A stretch of 64,000 bases of DNA, from positions 1-64,000 of the forward strand of contig CASFYQ010000002.1 in the NCBI GenBank assembly GCA_949298955.1. Direction: 5' to 3'. Within the stretch, counting starts at the first letter, position 1, and every line of letters starts with the position of its first letter. Below, in pieces: positions 1-6,764 of the stretch. The position numbers were made by a program, and so were the translations under genes. Source of the DNA: an uncultured Bacteroidales bacterium (GTDB lineage: Bacteria; Bacteroidota; Bacteroidia; Bacteroidales; Barnesiellaceae). The notes under the pieces are model-generated. The model was not told the DNA's origin. It searched no databases and was given only the letters and a program-made list of their open reading frames with translations.

Positions 1-915
1 TATCTTCTCGGCATACTCGTTATGACTTTTCTCCCACAGGTCGTGTAAAAAGGTGTTTAACTTGGCCCGGTCAAAGTCCCAGTTCTGCATGAACTCTACG
101 AATCGAGGGTCGGTCAGGTTGGGCTTGACCAATACACATAAGCATAAGATCGGTGGCTGTTTGCCGGGTTCCTGTTGCCGTATCGCGGGTTTCTGCTCCT
201 GGTTCTGTGGGTCGGCGGTTTCCTGTTCCTGGCTCTGCTGATTGGCCAAGGCTTTTTGCATGAGGTCGTTTAAGTACTCTTCGGCCTCTTTTTGTGATTT
301 CCACTTCTCTTCGTAGATGTTTTTCTCGGCATTGCCGAAGAGATCGAGCAGGACTTCGCCCGTCTTATTGTCATACATAATGCCGTAGTCGGCTTTCAGG
401 TACTCGCAAAAGTCCCGCAGGAGTTGTTCCACAAAGCTCCTATCAATTTTCCATTGTTTGAAGAAATAAAAGGAGATAATACCCATATATTCCGGTAAGA
501 CACGTTTGGGACGCAAGACTTTTTCCACTCCTCCATCTCCGATAATAGCATATGACTTATTGTATATAAGAACAAGATATTTACGCAGTTTCTTCATACT
601 CAAGTCTCCTGCCGGGAAACTTAGCATGGCAATCGGGTCTGATATATCGTTCTTGTCAAAGGGATATTTTATCGGCTCACAACTATTGTACCGATCGGGA
701 CATATAAGCCCGTCGTGATAGTTGACAAGAAATTCTACAATTTGTCGAGACCGTTCATTGTAGAACGGTCGCTCTAAGGAATCAAGGTATGCATCAAAGT
801 CGTCTAATGAAAAATTCCAATCTTTTTCTTCGAGAAATTTTGTTATTCTCGAATCGGTCAGATTCTCTCTCACCTGTATTCTTATACCGATGTTTTCACA
901 ATTTGTCGCTTCCAT
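1..915 (-). CDS. Partial hypothetical protein with two related segments
   Basis: An open frame of 305 codons starts with ATG at 915 and runs without a stop off the left edge, so the C-terminus is missing. The protein is hydrophilic, with no signal peptide or membrane segment. Two segments resemble each other: residues about 18-45 (NLTDSRITKFLEEKDWNFSL) and about 261-290 (NLTDPRFVEFMQNWDFD). They are separated by a Gln/Glu/Pro-rich linker at about 220-250 (QQSQEQETADPQNQEQKP). This suggests a duplicated domain joined by a flexible tether. I do not recognise the family. A TACTTTTG promoter-like box lies 206 bp upstream, in front of an integrase remnant, so the gene may be cargo of an older element at the tRNA-Phe site. 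Confidence 0.7.
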   Translation of the reverse strand, partial: MEATNCENIGIRIQVRENLTDSRITKFLEEKDWNFSLDDFDAYLDSLERPFYNERSRQIVEFLVNYHDGLICPDRYNSCEPIKYPFDKNDISDPIAMLSFPAGDLSMKKLRKYLVLIYNKSYAIIGDGGVEKVLRPKRVLPEYMGIISFYFFKQWKIDRSFVEQLLRDFCEYLKADYGIMYDNKTGEVLLDLFGNAEKNIYEEKWKSQKEAEEYLNDLMQKALANQQSQEQETADPQNQEQKPAIRQQEPGKQPPILCLCVLVKPNLTDPRFVEFMQNWDFDRAKLNTFLHDLWEKSHNEYAEKI

Positions 916-928
916 AAATTTATTCTTT

Positions 929-1098
929 TTATTGTGGTCCTATTTCAGAAATTCTTCTAATCTCATCTTTGTTATCTGTTATTTTTGTGGATATATATGT
1001 TTTATCTCCTACAATAAGCATAAATTTTTTGCCTTGCTCTTCTGCTAATCTTCAGTCTTCTTCAAGAAGAAAAGCACATTGAATGAACTTTTTTTCAT
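929..1098 (-). pseudogene. Remnant of a second tyrosine integrase gene, fused to unrelated coding debris
   Basis: A 17-codon frame (1098 to 1045) encodes MKKSSFNVLFFLKKTED. From memory this is the typical N-terminus of Bacteroidetes arm-binding tyrosine integrases, and it is then cut off by TAG. In another frame, codons ending at 929 read ...KFMLIVGDKTYISTKITD..., which is not integrase-like, so the two may have been joined by deletion. The remnant lies about 240 bp from the left attachment repeat, where an integrase gene of an element using tRNA-Phe would sit. Alternative: chance similarity of a 17-residue stretch. Confidence 0.45.
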
Positions 1099-1120
1099 TT
1101 TTCCTACATTTTTAGTGGGA

Positions 1121-1128
1121 CAAAAGTA
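1121..1128 (-). promoter_or_regulatory. TAnnTTTG promoter element
   Basis: On the minus strand the sequence reads TACTTTTG, the Bacteroidetes -7 box, 23 bp upstream of the ATG of the integrase remnant. It could now drive the partial gene ending at the left edge. Confidence 0.45.
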
Positions 1129-1277
1129 GGAAACCATCTGCGTTTTCTTGATACGCAAAACATTGCAAATCTGTGAGAAAGAATCCGATTCGGTGGAGAT
1201 TTCTATTCCACTTTTTCCGCTCCACCTTTTGCTCCACCTCGAACAGTAATATTTTGCCGTTTTTTGCGACCTGCGGG

Positions 1278-1317
1278 AAAACAAAAACTCCCGACTTCGT
1301 TTGGAAATCAGGAGTTT
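1278..1317 (-). terminator. Ancestral terminator of the tRNA-Phe unit
   Basis: Minus-strand reading gives a stem AAACTCC/GGAGTTT followed by TTTTTGTTTT. It sits next to the left attachment repeat. Before insertion of the 5.1-kb element it would have lain directly downstream of the tRNA-Phe 3' end, so it is probably the original terminator of that tRNA. Confidence 0.65.
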
Positions 1318-1334
1318 ACTGCTATTTGCTTTTC

Positions 1335-1353
1335 TTCAAGGTGGTGCCACCAG
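1335..1353 (+). repeat. Left attachment-site repeat (tRNA-Phe 3' end copy)
   Basis: The sequence TTCAAGGTGGTGCCACCAG repeats at 6463-6481 with one mismatch, and the last 13 bp are identical. The right copy is the 3' end of the tRNA-Phe gene. This is the usual arrangement for a tyrosine-integrase element in a tRNA gene. Confidence 0.8.
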
Positions 1354-1490
1354 TTCTAATACAGGTTGCGCCCATTTTCCAGCATTTTTTAACTAAAATA
1401 ATTTGGTTGCTGATTTTCAGTTTCTTGTGTGACTACTTGTGATTTGGAACTTTCATTCTTATTTCCATTATTCACAGAAAACGGGGCGCA

Positions 1491-1515
1491 AATGTTTTAC
1501 CTATGTTTTACCCCG
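1491..1515 (+). repeat. Putative integrase arm-site repeat, left
   Basis: AATGTTTTACC followed by a second GTTTTACC unit and CCCG. The same 25-bp arrangement, with two mismatches in the middle, occurs at 6388-6412 just inside the right end. The paired TTTTACC units near both ends suggest arm-type binding sites. Confidence 0.5.
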
Positions 1516-1565
1516 TGGCTTGCAAGCAAAAAACGAATGTCGAACCGAATTAAATACAAGTAGAA

Positions 1566-2710
1566 ATGACCGTAGCAAAATTCAAAGTAGTAATCAGACG
1601 GGAGAAATTATCGAAGTCCACAAATGAAGCTCCAGTGTGTTTGCGTATTACCAAAGACAGAAAAGTTACTTATAAAACATTGTTGCACGTTTCACCCGAT
1701 TATTGGGATGACAAGGAACAATGTGTAAAAAAGCAGCATCCTAACGCAGTAGCATTAAATGCCATTATCTCTCAAAGGAAAGCCGAATTGGAGAAAGAAA
1801 CTTGTTTTCTGGCGTTAAAGGATAATTCTGTAAGCATAGAAACAATAAGAAACAAAATTAATGATAGAACCTCATTTGATTTGTTTGAGTATGCCGATAA
1901 GTATATTGAATACTTATATAAGACTCAAAAGCACGCTACTTACAAGAAATACAAGTCTGTCATTAAGAAATTGCGCCTTTATGTTGGTAAGGAAACCTTA
2001 CCGATAAAATCTATATCATTGGATTTCATTAAGGAGTATGAGGATTATCTGATGAACCATATCGGTAATAATAGGAATACCACTACTGTCAATCTGAAGG
2101 CTCTCGCAAAATTAGTGGGAGATATTTACCGCAATTATGATATGGATGAAACTGGTAATCCGTTCCGCAAAATAAAATTCAAACGTGAACAGACAGAGAG
2201 AACGTATTTGGAGATAGATGAAATCCGTAAAATCCAAGATTTGAAGTTGCGGCTACAAAGTCCGTTGTATGACGCACGAGAATTATTCTTGTTTGAATGT
2301 TATACGGGCATTAGAATATCTGATATACTTACTTTGAAATGGAAGAATGTTGCCAGTGACAAAATATCAATTCGTATGCGTAAGACAGAAAAGCCATTAG
2401 ATGTTCCTATGAATGACTTTGTAAAGGCGGTGTTGGACAAAAGACGTGCAGTCGTTGAAAATAACGGCGGGCAGATACTTCCCGATAAGTATGTATTTAA
2501 TATCTTGAAGGTGGATGTGGATAAAGTAAACGCACAAGATGCGTTGAACGCTATTAGTTCCGCAACTGCGATTATAAACAAACAACTGAAAAGAATTGCG
2601 GAGAAAGTCGGTATAGAAAAGAACATTTCCACACATGTCGGAACGCAAAGGTGGTGGATAGTAAAAAGAATGAAGTCGTGAATTGCTTAAACAGATTGTA
2701 TCATGGATAA
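1566..2710 (-). other. Placeholder note: strand of the integrase pseudogene is plus, see next entry
   Basis: No minus-strand feature is claimed here. The plus-strand frame over these coordinates is the integrase pseudogene described in the following entry. Confidence 0.05.
1566..2710 (+). pseudogene. Tyrosine integrase with catalytic C-terminus deleted
   Basis: The readable frame (1566-2681, 371 aa) has the layout of a Bacteroidetes phage-type integrase: arm-binding N-terminus (about 1-80), SAM-like core-binding domain (about 103-200), and the start of the catalytic domain with the first Arg at residue 250 (YTGIRISDIL). It runs normally to STHV (about residue 352), then reads GTQRWWIVKRMKS and stops. 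In the +1 frame the next bases read NAKVVDSKKNEVVNCLNRLY and end at TAA 2708-2710. That is the usual integrase tail, which follows ...QIYAK. An internal deletion of roughly 40 codons has therefore removed HxxR, the H/W residue and the Tyr nucleophile and shifted the frame. The ancestral stop overlapped the ATG of the next gene. Recombinase activity is not expected. Confidence 0.85.
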
Positions 2711-2939
2711 TTCAAACTTGTTTTTGACTTCCGAAGATGTTGCCGCTATATTAAGGGTAAGCAAACGCACTTTGCAAAATTACCGCTCCGAAGGGAAGCT
2801 GATGTATTACAAAGTTAGTGCAAAAGTTATTCGGTATCGTGTGGCAGATGTGGTTGAGTTCTTGAAGCAGAGTAACTGTTGCTCCTATCAGAAAGATAGA
2901 GTGAACGAACTTATAAGAAAGTGTTTGGTTAAGTTGTAA
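2703..2939 (+). CDS. Small helix-turn-helix protein (excisionase-like)
   Basis: The protein has 78 aa. Residues about 7-60 (LTSEDVAAILRVSKRTLQNY) match the helix-turn-helix_17/MerR-like fold that Bacteroidetes elements place directly after the integrase. Such proteins usually act as recombination directionality factors or small repressors. The start codon overlaps the ancestral integrase stop, which supports this start and former co-transcription. The family is clear, but the exact role (excision or replication control) cannot be read from the sequence. Confidence 0.8.
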   Translation: MDNSNLFLTSEDVAAILRVSKRTLQNYRSEGKLMYYKVSAKVIRYRVADVVEFLKQSNCCSYQKDRVNELIRKCLVKL

Positions 2940-3371
2940 TCGTAAATGGAATAACCATAGTGTGAGAGGTCGTATTATTGCGTCCTCTCATTTTGTATAA
3001 AACCCATAGCAACCTCAAAAAGTAATTCTTGAAGCACTCAATTTTCGAGGACTTATGTGGTCAAATTTTATTGAGTAGAAAAATATGCTTAAAGTCCTTT
3101 TGCCATAAGGAGAATGCTATATATCCGCCATAACTGCTTACCCATAGCAAGCATAAGAAAATGGGGTGAAAATGCGGTTGTGTAAAACCATGTGTAACCT
3201 CGCAGATGGCTAAGTGGCATAGAACAGAAAAGATAGGACGGCAAGAAAGCAAGCCCCCATTAAATGAAAAATAGAAATTTAGCGATTTGCAGCAGTTCGC
3301 TTAAATGCAGAAATAAGCTATAAGGTGAGATGTTTTTTATCTTTATCTCGATAACTGATTTATCTTTTTTG

Positions 3372-3379
3372 TACCTTTG
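3372..3379 (+). promoter_or_regulatory. TAnnTTTG promoter within the element
   Basis: TACCTTTG followed by CA, a good match to the Bacteroidetes -7 box. It lies 238 bp upstream of the secreted-protein ATG, leaving a long leader that contains a strong stem-loop. The rest of the 2940-3617 intergenic stretch shows no convincing gene. Confidence 0.55.
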
Positions 3380-3485
3380 CAGAAACAAAATCAGATAATT
3401 AAGAAACAGACAGTAACGAATAACATACATATTGGTTAAAAGCATTAGCTTTTATTCTTGCTATTGAAAATCGCCAAAATTTCAG

Positions 3486-3545
3486 CAACCAAGAGTAAAG
3501 TGTTAATGCCCATGCTTCATAGCGTGGGCTTTACTCATTTGGTTG
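3486..3545 (+). ncRNA. Long stem-loop in a 5' leader
   Basis: Three nested stems are visible: CAACCAA/TTGGTTG, GAGTAAAG/CTTTACTC and GCCCATGC/GCGTGGGC (one G-U pair), closing on TTCATA. The structure covers 60 nt between the promoter at 3372 and the ATG at 3618. It has no U-tract, so it is unlikely to be a simple terminator. It may be a regulatory leader, a small RNA, or the folded single-strand or double-strand origin used by the Rep protein. I cannot assign it to a known RNA family. Confidence 0.5.
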
Positions 3546-3617
3546 CACGGTGTTTGGCGATACCTCAATAGCAAATGTAGTTTAGCTCACGTTTTTTCAT
3601 GCTCTAAAAAAGAAGAT

Positions 3618-4619
3618 ATGAAGCAAGTTAAATTTTCAAGCGCTATTTATTTGTTGATTTGCGGTGTGTTTATTCCCCAGTTGTTGTTAGCACAACAAGA
3701 AAATATCCCACTATTAGAAAAGGGAGCAATATCTAAAATGACTTTTGACAAAAAAGGTAAGAAATCACTTGAATTAGAAGTACTCAATTTAAGATTTTCA
3801 GACAGCACGAATTATTCATGCCGAATGTACGCTTTATTGGGATTAAAGTCGGTTGGAAGAGAGACGAAACTAAGTAGTAGTCAAGACTTCTTTGGCAATT
3901 ATCAAGAAGGACTTTTACTTAATAAACATGAGCAAAGGGGAGTAACGGTATCTGCATTATCTGATAGAATTATACCTAAGAATGACTCTGTTGTTATCTT
4001 AATAATTTCTTATTTGCATGATAACAATATATCTACTTTGTCGTATAATGGAATTGATTTATTCAAACTTCCGTTATACGATAATACAGAATATAATAAA
4101 CGAAAGGAATATAATAAGCGTCTTATAGAACAGCGCAATAATGAAATTAAAAGAGATTCTGTTTCTCGCTTAAAGGGCAAATCGGTTTATGAAGAACGTT
4201 GCAATGAACTTTTGACACCTCAATATTTGGCAAATTGGGTAGGCGCAAGTTTTTTCACTAAGGAACAAATTGAGAAAGATTGTGGTGTTTCTCCTATTGC
4301 GTATAATGGAGGTAAGGTGTTTTATGATTTTCCGAAATGCCCAGTCACAATGGAGTTTGAGGATACTAATAATGTTTGTGTGGAATTAAGTTTTCGCTTG
4401 TTTGGTGAAGATGGATATAATATGAAAAAATCGCTTATAGCTTATGGCTATAAATTGCAAGGTAAATCAGAGGATTTAATAGCGGAAAACAATTTCATGG
4501 ATTTGCAGATTGGGAAACGCTCAACATATAAACTCAAATTAAAACAAGGGGGATATTCTATTTGTATTGTCACAGAAGGGCAGGCTATGATGTTTACGTT
4601 TTATAGAAGTAATCGCTAA
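3618..4619 (+). CDS. Secreted hypothetical protein of the integrated element
   Basis: The protein has 333 aa from ATG 3618. An in-frame ATG at 3543 falls inside the leader stem-loop and was not chosen. Residues 1-24 form a signal peptide (SAIYLLICGVFIPQLLLAQ). The mature part is charged, with a Lys/Glu/Arg-rich stretch at about 165-195 that may form a helix, and no C-terminal membrane anchor. Export to the periplasm or cell surface is therefore inferred. I do not recognise the family. It lies between the HTH gene and rep, separated from rep by 52 bp, and could be cargo or a surface factor of the element. A filamentous-phage adsorption protein would normally have a C-terminal anchor, which this lacks. 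Confidence 0.75.
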   Translation: MKQVKFSSAIYLLICGVFIPQLLLAQQENIPLLEKGAISKMTFDKKGKKSLELEVLNLRFSDSTNYSCRMYALLGLKSVGRETKLSSSQDFFGNYQEGLLLNKHEQRGVTVSALSDRIIPKNDSVVILIISYLHDNNISTLSYNGIDLFKLPLYDNTEYNKRKEYNKRLIEQRNNEIKRDSVSRLKGKSVYEERCNELLTPQYLANWVGASFFTKEQIEKDCGVSPIAYNGGKVFYDFPKCPVTMEFEDTNNVCVELSFRLFGEDGYNMKKSLIAYGYKLQGKSEDLIAENNFMDLQIGKRSTYKLKLKQGGYSICIVTEGQAMMFTFYRSNR

Positions 4620-4671
4620 AATAGCCACTGCATCTTCGTATATTTGCAAAACATATAGATAACCGTAGCCA

Positions 4672-5568
4672 ATGATAGACCGAATTAGAATCTATATAAA
4701 CGATGTGGAGTTTGATGATGTGGAAACCCGTCTTGCCTTGTCTCCATCAGGTATAGACAAGGATGGAAGCTTTAAATATGCCTCAACTATAAGAAACTTG
4801 AAAATTACTTATGCTGGCAGGCAATTAAAAATTGCAGGTTCTTTACATAAGTATGCCAAAGGAAACAATTATTCTTTGTTTACTTACGAAGAAGCGAAAA
4901 ACGTGTTGCATGAACTATCCGACATTATTGGCATACCCTTAAATCGGTTTGTTGTAACTAGTATGGAATTAGGACTGAACATCCAGTTGGATAAAGATGT
5001 GGTGAATTACTTGCATACAATATACAGCTATAAATCGAATCGGTTTATTCCCATGACACCATTAAAAGGCACAAGCAAGCTGAAAGGGTGCAAATGCGTG
5101 TTTTCCGAATACTCCATAAAGTTTTATGACAAGACATTTGAAGCAATAAAGAAAGGAAGGATAAAACGGGAAGAAGTTCCTGTAAATTTATTGCGCTATG
5201 AAATCCAACTATCACGCAAGCAACTGAAAAGTTTAGGCTTTACAAATGTAACAGGGAAAAACTTGTTAAGCCCTTTGCATTATACACGCTTTAAGCGTTT
5301 GATGAAACGGATATTTGATAACATCGTTTTTGATGACACGGTAGATTATACGGGGTGTTTGGAAGATGATATAAAAAAGCATATATTTGTCATGTCCGAC
5401 AAATACGGTTATTATCTCCAATGTCTAAAAGATTATTTCGGAGAGACAGAATACCGCAAGGAAAGGCGCAGGACAAATGAATTGCTTAAACGAATGTCCT
5501 CACTTTCGAAAGGTGGATTAGAGACAGAACTAAAATCCAAATTTGAAACAGCCATTTCTAAAATATAG
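4672..5568 (+). CDS. Phage/plasmid replication initiator, gene II/X family
   Basis: The protein has 298 aa. Its motif order follows filamentous-phage pII: an N-terminal MIDRIRIYI strand, GSLHKYAKGNN (pII has an equivalent KVLQGHN block), a MELGLNIQL block like pII's RIDATFS, IKFYDKTFEA, and LLRYEIQLSRKQLKSLGF (pII: LVRFEARIKTRYLKSFGL). Members of this family nick the plus-strand origin and start rolling-circle replication through a tyrosine. Several tyrosines occur in the C-terminal half, but I cannot say which is catalytic. The gene is intact, so the element may retain a replicative function even though its integrase is broken. The assignment rests on motif comparison by eye. Confidence 0.7.
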   Translation: MIDRIRIYINDVEFDDVETRLALSPSGIDKDGSFKYASTIRNLKITYAGRQLKIAGSLHKYAKGNNYSLFTYEEAKNVLHELSDIIGIPLNRFVVTSMELGLNIQLDKDVVNYLHTIYSYKSNRFIPMTPLKGTSKLKGCKCVFSEYSIKFYDKTFEAIKKGRIKREEVPVNLLRYEIQLSRKQLKSLGFTNVTGKNLLSPLHYTRFKRLMKRIFDNIVFDDTVDYTGCLEDDIKKHIFVMSDKYGYYLQCLKDYFGETEYRKERRRTNELLKRMSSLSKGGLETELKSKFETAISKI

Positions 5569-5625
5569 CTGGAAATGTAAATTTTCCATGCTCCAATATG
5601 TAGGAATAGATAGTAAGTATAGTAA

Positions 5626-6189
5626 TTAGAATATGGTAAATCTAAGAATGTCTACTAATGTAGGATACTTGCTAATGATGTTCTTGTTAATGGTGGTATA
5701 AGTGCGGTATGTATTCAGTACATTAAAGTAGAGCAATTCAAAAGCACTGCTTTCTATATACGGTACATCCTTTTTATATCCAGAAACAAAGGAACATCCA
5801 GTACGGTTAATAAAGTCGGTGATATTGCTTTCCGTTGTGTTGAGTGTCGAACAACTGCCGAAATGCACGATTTTACCGTTTAATTTGCCCTCTAACACAT
5901 CGGCAATCTCTTTTAGTGTGATATACTCTTTGCCGAAATAAATACGGTTCTTACGCCCGTGATACGCTATATATAAAACGGTGTAGTTTGAATACCTTTT
6001 TTGCGTGAACGCTTGCAAACCTTTTATGAAGTCCTCTTTGGTAGAACACTTGCGGTAAATGTATTTGGTCTTGGAGAAAGTAAACAACAAATCCAATATA
6101 GGTCTTATGCTTTGGTTGCTGTGCGGATGTTTGTTCCAGTTACCCTCTAAACAGTAAATGTACCGTTGTGTGGTTTCCGCACGTGCCAT
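5626..6189 (-). CDS. Caspase-like (clan CD) protein, element cargo
   Basis: The protein has 187 aa, with no signal peptide or membrane segment. It shows the two hallmarks of a caspase/CHAT-type fold: a hydrophobic strand ending in His (VLYIAYHG, His77) and a second strand ending in Cys (KIVHFGSCSTL, Cys113). The spacing of 36 residues is normal for this clan. After the Cys comes a segment (TGCSFVSGYKKDVPY) resembling the loop and strand that follow the catalytic Cys in CHAT proteins. It is short and has no fused sensor domain. It converges with rep, has its own promoter (CAAAGTTA at 6315-6322, minus strand), and sits at the right end of the element, where cargo is common. Toxic or defensive protease function is inference. 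Confidence 0.65.
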   Translation of the reverse strand: MARAETTQRYIYCLEGNWNKHPHSNQSIRPILDLLFTFSKTKYIYRKCSTKEDFIKGLQAFTQKRYSNYTVLYIAYHGRKNRIYFGKEYITLKEIADVLEGKLNGKIVHFGSCSTLNTTESNITDFINRTGCSFVSGYKKDVPYIESSAFELLYFNVLNTYRTYTTINKNIISKYPTLVDILRFTIF

Positions 6190-6314
6190 ACACCTACATC
6201 AAAAAACAATCGGTTAAACAACATCGTTTCTTGAAATGCCAGTGCAAACCGCCTAAACCGTTTGATTTTCCGCTAATATCCGTTTTCATGCTTGTTTTTC
6301 TTTGAATAGTGGTG

Positions 6315-6342
6315 CAAAGTTACGAAAAAGTCTATATCTTTG
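6315..6342. promoter_or_regulatory. Back-to-back TAnnTTTG promoter elements
   Basis: The minus-strand TAACTTTG (6315-6322) suits the caspase-like gene, giving a leader of about 120 nt. A plus-strand TATCTTTG (6335-6342) faces the right attachment site and tRNA-Phe and has no plus-strand gene within the element. It could make an antisense or outward transcript. Confidence 0.45.
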
Positions 6343-6387
6343 CAATATAAATAATTGATGAACAGGTATTTAATAGTAATTTCAATG

Positions 6388-6412
6388 AATGTTTTACCAT
6401 TGTTTTACCCCG
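6388..6412 (+). repeat. Putative integrase arm-site repeat, right
   Basis: This matches 1491-1515 at 23 of 25 positions and again contains two TTTTACC units 11 bp apart. It lies about 50-75 bp inside the right attachment repeat. Confidence 0.5.
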
Positions 6413-6453
6413 GAAAAACAAAAAACGCCGTAACTTGTTCAGTTACAACGTTT
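6411..6453 (-). terminator. Element-borne replacement terminator for tRNA-Phe
   Basis: Read on the minus strand, the stem AAACGTTGTAAC/GTTACGGCGTTT pairs fully if two U-G wobbles are allowed, with loop TGAACAA and tail TTTTTTGTTTTT. It starts about 17 nt after the tRNA 3' end, so it can terminate the tRNA transcript in place of the displaced terminator at 1278-1317. Confidence 0.65.
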
Positions 6454-6462
6454 CGTGAGATT

Positions 6463-6481
6463 TTCAAAGTGGTGCCACCAG
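6463..6481 (+). repeat. Right attachment-site repeat within tRNA-Phe
   Basis: TTCAAAGTGGTGCCACCAG, with one mismatch to 1335-1353. It covers the acceptor-stem 3' strand and the discriminator of the tRNA-Phe gene, so the right copy keeps the functional tRNA. Confidence 0.8.
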
Positions 6482-6542
6482 GAATCGAACCGGGGACACA
6501 AGGATTTTCAGTCCTTTGCTCTACCAACTGAGCTATGGCACC
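6470..6542 (-). tRNA. tRNA-Phe (anticodon GAA)
   Basis: A complete cloverleaf reads on the minus strand. The acceptor stem is GGTGCCA/TGGCACC. The D arm contains AGCTCAGTTGGTAGAGC. The anticodon loop is CTGAAAA between AAGGA and TCCTT, giving anticodon GAA. The T loop is GGTTCGATTCC. CCA is not encoded. A TACCTTTG promoter box lies 16 bp upstream (6559-6566). The 3' end is the attachment site of the element to its left. Confidence 0.95.
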
Positions 6543-6558
6543 AGCGTTTTTGCGAGTG

Positions 6559-6566
6559 CAAAGGTA
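6559..6566 (-). promoter_or_regulatory. tRNA-Phe promoter (TAnnTTTG)
   Basis: Minus-strand TACCTTTG followed by CA, 16 bp before the tRNA 5' end, a suitable distance for a tRNA promoter. Confidence 0.6.
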
Positions 6567-6698
6567 ATGGTTTTATTTGTTTTTACCAAACAATCGGCTG
6601 TTTTTCTGTCAAAAAAAGCGCATAACGCAGAAAAATGCGAGCGGCCTATTTGCAATCCGTCGACTTTAAACTCTGATTACAAATCGATTAAAGAGAAT

Positions 6699-6740
6699 CC
6701 CGAGAAAGGATTGACAACGAGTGTTCTGTCCTTTCCCGGG
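6699..6740 (-). terminator. Hairpin downstream of thiL
   Basis: A 12-bp stem CCCGAGAAAGGA/TCCTTTCCCGGG with one mismatch lies 24 bp past the thiL stop. The minus-strand tail is only moderately T-rich, so the terminator role is likely but not certain. Confidence 0.5.
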
Positions 6741-6764
6741 AATATTTCTTCACACGGGCGGCAA

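Larger units (their letters stand above)
1335..6481. mobile_element. 5.1-kb integrated element in tRNA-Phe with a filamentous-phage-type Rep
   Basis: The element is bounded by 19-bp direct repeats. It is clearly more AT-rich than the flanking chromosome. It holds a decayed tyrosine integrase next to the left end, a small HTH protein, a secreted protein, a gene II/X-type replication initiator and a caspase-like protein on the opposite strand. Matching 25-bp double repeats lie just inside both ends and may be integrase arm sites. No coat, morphogenesis ATPase (Zot/pI), MobA relaxase or conjugation genes are visible. It is therefore better called a small replicative integrative element, or a filamentous-phage-related satellite, than a prophage. 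The integrase deletion suggests it is now fixed unless another integrase acts in trans. Confidence 0.8.

Noticed and set aside
1566..2710. The minus-strand placeholder entry in the feature list
   Set aside because: It carries no claim. The real feature at these coordinates is the plus-strand integrase pseudogene.
1335..6481. Calling the element a complete filamentous prophage
   Set aside because: Only the replication initiator is phage-like. No small coat proteins, pIII-like anchored protein or Zot-type ATPase can be found.
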